From contig JAHHTP010000030.1 in assembly GCA_020024615.1 (NCBI GenBank), positions 1 through 17,170 on the forward strand: 17,170 nt of DNA. Reading direction: 5' to 3'. Within the stretch, counting starts at the first letter, position 1, and every line of letters begins with the position of its first letter. The translations under genes were made by a program, and so were the position numbers. This document shows positions 14,185-17,170 of the stretch, piece by piece. The notes under the pieces were generated by a model. It worked only from the letters and a program-made list of their open reading frames with translations. It had not been told where the DNA came from and made no database searches. Source of the stretch: Oscillospiraceae bacterium (lineage in GTDB: Bacteria > Bacillota > Clostridia > Oscillospirales > Ruminococcaceae).

Positions 14185-15288
14185 ATGGCCTCAAAGGTTT
14201 ATTTTACTGATTTCAGAGCAAACTTCCGTGAAAACTTGCAGCAAAAGCTTACCAGACTTATGAAAACTGCCGGTATGGGAAATATCGATTTCAACGAAAA
14301 ATTTGTTGCAATCAAAATGCATTTTGGAGAACCCGGAAATCTGGCTTTTCTCAGACCAAACTGGGCAAAGACCGTTGCAGATTTCATAAAGGAACGTGGC
14401 GGTAAACCTTTCCTTACAGACTGCAACACCTTGTATGTTGGAGGACGTAAAAACGGCCTTGACCATTTGGAAACAGCTGCAATGAACGGCTTTTCACCTC
14501 TCTCCACCGGATGTCAGGTTATTATAGCAGACGGAATTAAGGGACTTGATGAGACCTATGTGCCGGTTAAAGGCGGAGAATATGTAAAAGAGGCTAAAAT
14601 CGGCAGCGCAATTATGGATGCTGATATAGTGGTTTCTTTGACCCACTTTAAGGGCCACGAGTCAACAGGCTTTGGCGGTGCTCTTAAAAATCTGGGCATG
14701 GGCTGCGGTTCGAGAGCTGGTAAAATGGAGCAGCATAATTCCGGCAAGCCGGAGGTAAATCAGGAGCTGTGCATAGGCTGCGGAATGTGTACAAAAATAT
14801 GCGCTCACGGCGCTCCGGTGGTTACAAACAGAAAAGCTGCCATTGACACAAACAAGTGCGTGGGCTGCGGACGCTGCATTGCGATCTGCCAGAAAGATGC
14901 CATACGCAATAAAAACAGAGAAAGCGAACAGATTTTAAACAGAAAAATTGCCGAGTACAGCAAAGCCGTTGTAGACGGCAGACCTGCTTTCCATATTTCA
15001 CTGGTTATTGATGTTTCTCCTAACTGCGACTGCCACAGCGAAAATGACGCTGCAATAGTCCCCAATGTGGGTATGTTTGCGTCTTTTGATCCGGTGGCGC
15101 TTGATATGGCCTGTGCTGATGCAGTAAATGCCCAGCCAATACTCAGAGGTACTGCTTCCGATGAGGGAGACCATTCAGACCATGACCATTTCCACAGGAT
15201 ACATCCAAATACCTGCTGGATGGATTGCATGAACCATGCGGAAAAGATAGGCGTGGGAACAAAGGAATATGAGCTGGTAAAAATTTAA
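14185..15288 (+). CDS. DUF362 protein with two [4Fe-4S] ferredoxin clusters
   Basis: The protein has 367 residues. The N-terminal DUF362 part (about 1-185) contains KMHFGEPGN, DCNTLYVGGRKN and LTHFKGHESTGFGGALKNLG, all typical of the family. A ferredoxin insert follows with two complete CxxCxxCxxxC motifs: C196/C199/C202/C206 and C225/C228/C231/C235. The end carries FASFDPVALDMACADAVN and a His/Asp-rich patch, DEGDHSDHDHFHRIHP (326-341), that could bind metal. The family is widespread in anaerobes, and its exact electron-transfer role is not established. AAGGAG (14171-14176) precedes ATG. A terminator follows the stop, so it is monocistronic. Codons are GC-richer than those of the genes to its left. 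Confidence 0.93.
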   Translation: MASKVYFTDFRANFRENLQQKLTRLMKTAGMGNIDFNEKFVAIKMHFGEPGNLAFLRPNWAKTVADFIKERGGKPFLTDCNTLYVGGRKNGLDHLETAAMNGFSPLSTGCQVIIADGIKGLDETYVPVKGGEYVKEAKIGSAIMDADIVVSLTHFKGHESTGFGGALKNLGMGCGSRAGKMEQHNSGKPEVNQELCIGCGMCTKICAHGAPVVTNRKAAIDTNKCVGCGRCIAICQKDAIRNKNRESEQILNRKIAEYSKAVVDGRPAFHISLVIDVSPNCDCHSENDAAIVPNVGMFASFDPVALDMACADAVNAQPILRGTASDEGDHSDHDHFHRIHPNTCWMDCMNHAEKIGVGTKEYELVKI

Positions 15289-15299
15289 TGAATTACTCA

Positions 15300-15331
15300 G
15301 GAGCCGTTTTTTACTGCGGCTCCTTTCTTTT
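15300..15331 (+). terminator. Terminator after the DUF362 gene
   Basis: GGAGCCG (15300-15306) pairs with CGGCTCC (15317-15323) around a 10-base loop, followed by TTTCTTTT. Confidence 0.85.
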
Positions 15332-15382
15332 ATAGCAGAGATATTAGAAAATTTAATATTTTGGTATTTAAATAAATAAAGC

Positions 15383-15410
15383 TTTACATTGCAAAAAAAT
15401 GTGCTATAAT
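15383..15410 (+). promoter_or_regulatory. Promoter of the NSS transporter gene
   Basis: TTTACA (15383-15388), 16 bases, then TATAAT (15405-15410) with a TG extension (TGCTATAAT). This is a strong sigma-A promoter, 73 bases before the chosen start codon. Confidence 0.75.
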
Positions 15411-15483
15411 TAGCCATGACACTTTAGCGGTTTAAATGAAATATCAAGTTTTTGTGATTATTTTGTTTCAAGAGGAGAAAAAG

Positions 15484-16815
15484 ATGGAAAAGAAACTGCA
15501 TGAAAGAAGTTTTGCAAGCCGCTGGGGCTTTATACTGGCTTCAGTGGGCTCGGCAGTAGGCATGGCTAATGTCTGGGGCTTCCCCAATAAAATGGGTTCA
15601 AACGGCGGGGGAGCATTTCTGCTCATTTATCTGCTGTTTGTGGTTATTTTCAGCCGTGTTGGCCTGCCGGCTGAGTTTGCAATCGGGCGAAGAGCAAAAA
15701 CAGGTACTTTGGGTGCTTATGCCAACGCATGGTCAACCAGAGGGGAGAAAATGGGAAAGCTGGGCGGAGTTCTGGGCTGGCTGCCTCTCATAGGCTCAAT
15801 GTGTATAGCGGTGGGCTACGCGGTCATCGTTTCCTACGTTCTTAAAGCTTTGTGCAATTCCCTTACAGGTATGATTATGGAGGTAGAGCCGGAAACGTGG
15901 TTTAACAGCTTTGCCTTAGAGTCCTATTCTGTGATACCGTACCACATAGTGGTTGTTGCGGGCACTCTGCTTACTCTTTTTCTGGGCGCAAAGAGCATAG
16001 AAAAGACAAATAAAATAATGATGCCCTTGTTCTTTGTTATATTTATTGTTCTTGCTGTGCGTGTGGCCTTCCTTCCGGGGGCTTTTGAGGGATACCGTTT
16101 TATGTTCATTCCTGACTGGCAGGCTCTCAAAAATCCCATGGTTTGGATTACGGCTATGGGGCAGGCCTTTTTCTCGCTTTCAATAACCGGCAGCGGCATG
16201 ATAGTTTACGGCGCATATCTGGATGAAAAGGAGAGCGTTGTACCGCTGGCAGAAAGAACAGGCTTTTTTGATACCGTTGCTGCTATTGTGGCGGCTGTTG
16301 TGATTCTGCCCGCCTGTTTTTCATACAACATAGACAAAGCCGCAGGTCCGGGGCTTCTTTTCGTTTCACTGCCTACGATTTTACAGGATATTCCATTCGG
16401 AAGGATTTTTAATATAATTCTGTACATAGCGATGATTTTTGCAGGTGTAAGTTCCTTGCAGAATATGTTTGAGGCAGTGGGAGAATCCCTGCAGCATAAG
16501 TTCCCAAAGCTTAAACGGAACTGGGTTCTGGTCATTATCGGGGCAATATGCCTTGGCTTCGGACTAAATATGGAAGCTATTTTCCATTGGGGGCCGTGGA
16601 TGGATTTTGTGTCCATTTATATAATTCCTATCGGCGCCCTTCTGGGTGCGGTGTCATGGTTCTGGGTTATGAAAAAAGAGGATTTCCTTGCAGAAATCAA
16701 CCGTGGCTCAAGCAAAAAGCGTGGTGAACTGTGGTACGGAATAGGAAGATATCTGTATGTTCCCATGACGCTGATTCTGTGCTGCGTAGCTCTTTTTATG
16801 AAAGTTGCGTTTTAA
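15484..16815 (+). CDS. NSS-family sodium-dependent transporter
   Basis: The protein has 443 residues from ATG 15484, fixed by GAGGAG (15472-15477); an in-frame ATG at 15436 has no ribosome site. The family signature is clear: ASVGSAVGMANVWGFPNKMG then SNGGGAF (residues 20-44), which in LeuT/MhsT form the unwound helix 1 binding sodium and substrate. About 11 hydrophobic helices follow, the usual number for bacterial members, including FFSLSITGSGMIVYGAYL (helix 6). It imports an amino acid with sodium across the cytoplasmic membrane; the specific amino acid cannot be told. It has its own promoter and no operon partner. Codons match the DUF362 gene in GC-rich third positions. Confidence 0.93.
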   Translation: MEKKLHERSFASRWGFILASVGSAVGMANVWGFPNKMGSNGGGAFLLIYLLFVVIFSRVGLPAEFAIGRRAKTGTLGAYANAWSTRGEKMGKLGGVLGWLPLIGSMCIAVGYAVIVSYVLKALCNSLTGMIMEVEPETWFNSFALESYSVIPYHIVVVAGTLLTLFLGAKSIEKTNKIMMPLFFVIFIVLAVRVAFLPGAFEGYRFMFIPDWQALKNPMVWITAMGQAFFSLSITGSGMIVYGAYLDEKESVVPLAERTGFFDTVAAIVAAVVILPACFSYNIDKAAGPGLLFVSLPTILQDIPFGRIFNIILYIAMIFAGVSSLQNMFEAVGESLQHKFPKLKRNWVLVIIGAICLGFGLNMEAIFHWGPWMDFVSIYIIPIGALLGAVSWFWVMKKEDFLAEINRGSSKKRGELWYGIGRYLYVPMTLILCCVALFMKVAF

Positions 16816-16947
16816 AAAAACGGGAGACATAAGTCAGAAAAATGTAGGCGTAAAAAAATATTTAGGGTTTTGGCTTAAAAATGGACAGAAAATTGTGGTG
16901 AAACGTTGAAAATATCGTTATAATGCTATAAAAATACGGTAAAATAA
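16816..16947. other. AT-rich gap after the NSS gene
   Basis: No gene and no clear terminator hairpin were seen; runs of A and scattered TATA-like words only. Confidence 0.4.
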
Positions 16948-16965
16948 TTTAGAGTATACTCTAAA
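16948..16965. promoter_or_regulatory. 18-bp perfect palindrome, likely operator
   Basis: TTTAGAGTATACTCTAAA is identical to its own reverse complement. It ends 8 bases before the -35 box of the next promoter, where an activator or repressor dimer could act. It does not match the Fur, PerR, Rex or LexA boxes I know. Confidence 0.6.
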
Positions 16966-16973
16966 AATCATTG

Positions 16974-17002
16974 TTGACAACAGGTGGTCTTTGTGTTACA
17001 AT
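16974..17002 (+). promoter_or_regulatory. Strong sigma-A promoter of the structured RNA
   Basis: A perfect TTGACA (16974-16979), exactly 17 bases, then TACAAT (16997-17002). No coding frame follows, so it drives the RNA from about 17009. Confidence 0.85.
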
Positions 17003-17008
17003 CACCAG

Positions 17009-17170
17009 CGTTGTCAGTTGGAAAGAGTTTTCCAAAGCAAATCAGACCGCCGACGAAAGTCGGCCAAGGCCATACGGACAGCCGGGTCGAACGCCGAACA
17101 CCGTGGAAACACGGTCGGCAACTTCTGTTGCCTTATTGATTGAGTTAAAAGCTCAGTTTTATAAGTTGGT
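17009..17170 (+). ncRNA. Structured non-coding RNA, raiA-motif-like, cut by the window end
   Basis: At least five hairpins are packed into 160 bases. They are 17018-17024/17029-17035; GCCGAC-GAAA-GTCGGC (17049-17064); ACCGTG-GAAA-CACGGT (17100-17115), with outer pairs GCCG/CGGC; GGCAAC-TTCT-GTTGCC (17117-17132); and a short GAGTT/AGCTC stem near 17145. GAAA tetraloops and unpaired blocks such as ACGGACAGCCGGGTCGAA are typical of conserved functional RNAs. The arrangement resembles my memory of the raiA motif of Clostridia, but I cannot confirm this without a covariance search. No open reading frame covers it. The 3' end and any downstream gene lie outside the window. Confidence 0.6.

Noticed and set aside
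14805..15230. 141-codon minus-strand frame
   Set aside because: Antisense to the ferredoxin region of the DUF362 gene; no ribosome site.
16897..16924. Second promoter with TATAAT at 16919-16924
   Set aside because: No acceptable -35 box lies 16-18 bases upstream.
1..17170. tRNA, rRNA, CRISPR arrays, integrase attachment sites
   Set aside because: No cloverleaf, rRNA segment or regular spacer-repeat pattern was seen. The 82/11596 repeats are too long and diverged for att sites, and no integrase is encoded.

Overview
The codon use, the strong AGGAGG-type ribosome sites and the gene families point to a low-to-medium GC member of Bacillota, class Clostridia. Families supporting this include TnpV, a TraX-like protein, an OmpR/HK/ABC cassette, DUF362 and an NSS transporter. 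All intact genes read rightward. No tRNA, rRNA, CRISPR array, recombinase or complete transposase was seen.

Layout. (1) Bases 1-84 hold the 3' end of a membrane-protein gene. (2) A ~385-bp multi-hairpin element (82-466) recurs as a diverged direct copy at 11596-11982; the two frame about 11.1 kb of accessory genes. (3) 520-1703: an ECF sigma factor and its overlapping zinc-finger anti-sigma gene, behind a probable self-recognised promoter. (4) 1756-2628: a traX-like gene broken by an in-frame TGA. (5) 2848-5791: a two-component system (response regulator, histidine kinase) plus an overlapping gene for a membrane-anchored protein, closed by a strong terminator. (6) 5907-9516: lipoprotein, two unusual permeases, ABC ATPase and a DUF5028-like anchored protein. 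The start and stop codons of the first four overlap, so they are probably translationally coupled. (7) 9590-9736: a decayed minus-strand tnpV, the only mobile-element remnant seen. (8) 10115-11269: an HTH membrane regulator, a frameshifted small membrane protein and an unknown 140-residue protein. (9) After the second repeat copy: a nucleotidyltransferase, a ClbS/DfsB-family protein, a small lipoprotein and a 49-residue membrane protein.

From about 14.1 kb the character changes to GC-richer coding sequence that looks like host backbone: a DUF362/ferredoxin protein, an NSS sodium symporter, and at the right edge a strong promoter driving a highly structured RNA. That RNA resembles the raiA-motif class and is cut off by the window end.

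Functionally, the 2.8-9.5 kb block looks like a sense-and-respond envelope module: the two-component system probably controls the lipoprotein/ABC operon, as in peptide-antibiotic resistance loci, but the substrate is unknown. The sigma/anti-sigma pair is a second, separate signalling unit. The least explained feature is the pair of structured repeats. Their hairpins stay paired although the copies differ at roughly one base in ten, and both carry a promoter-like sequence aimed at the next gene.
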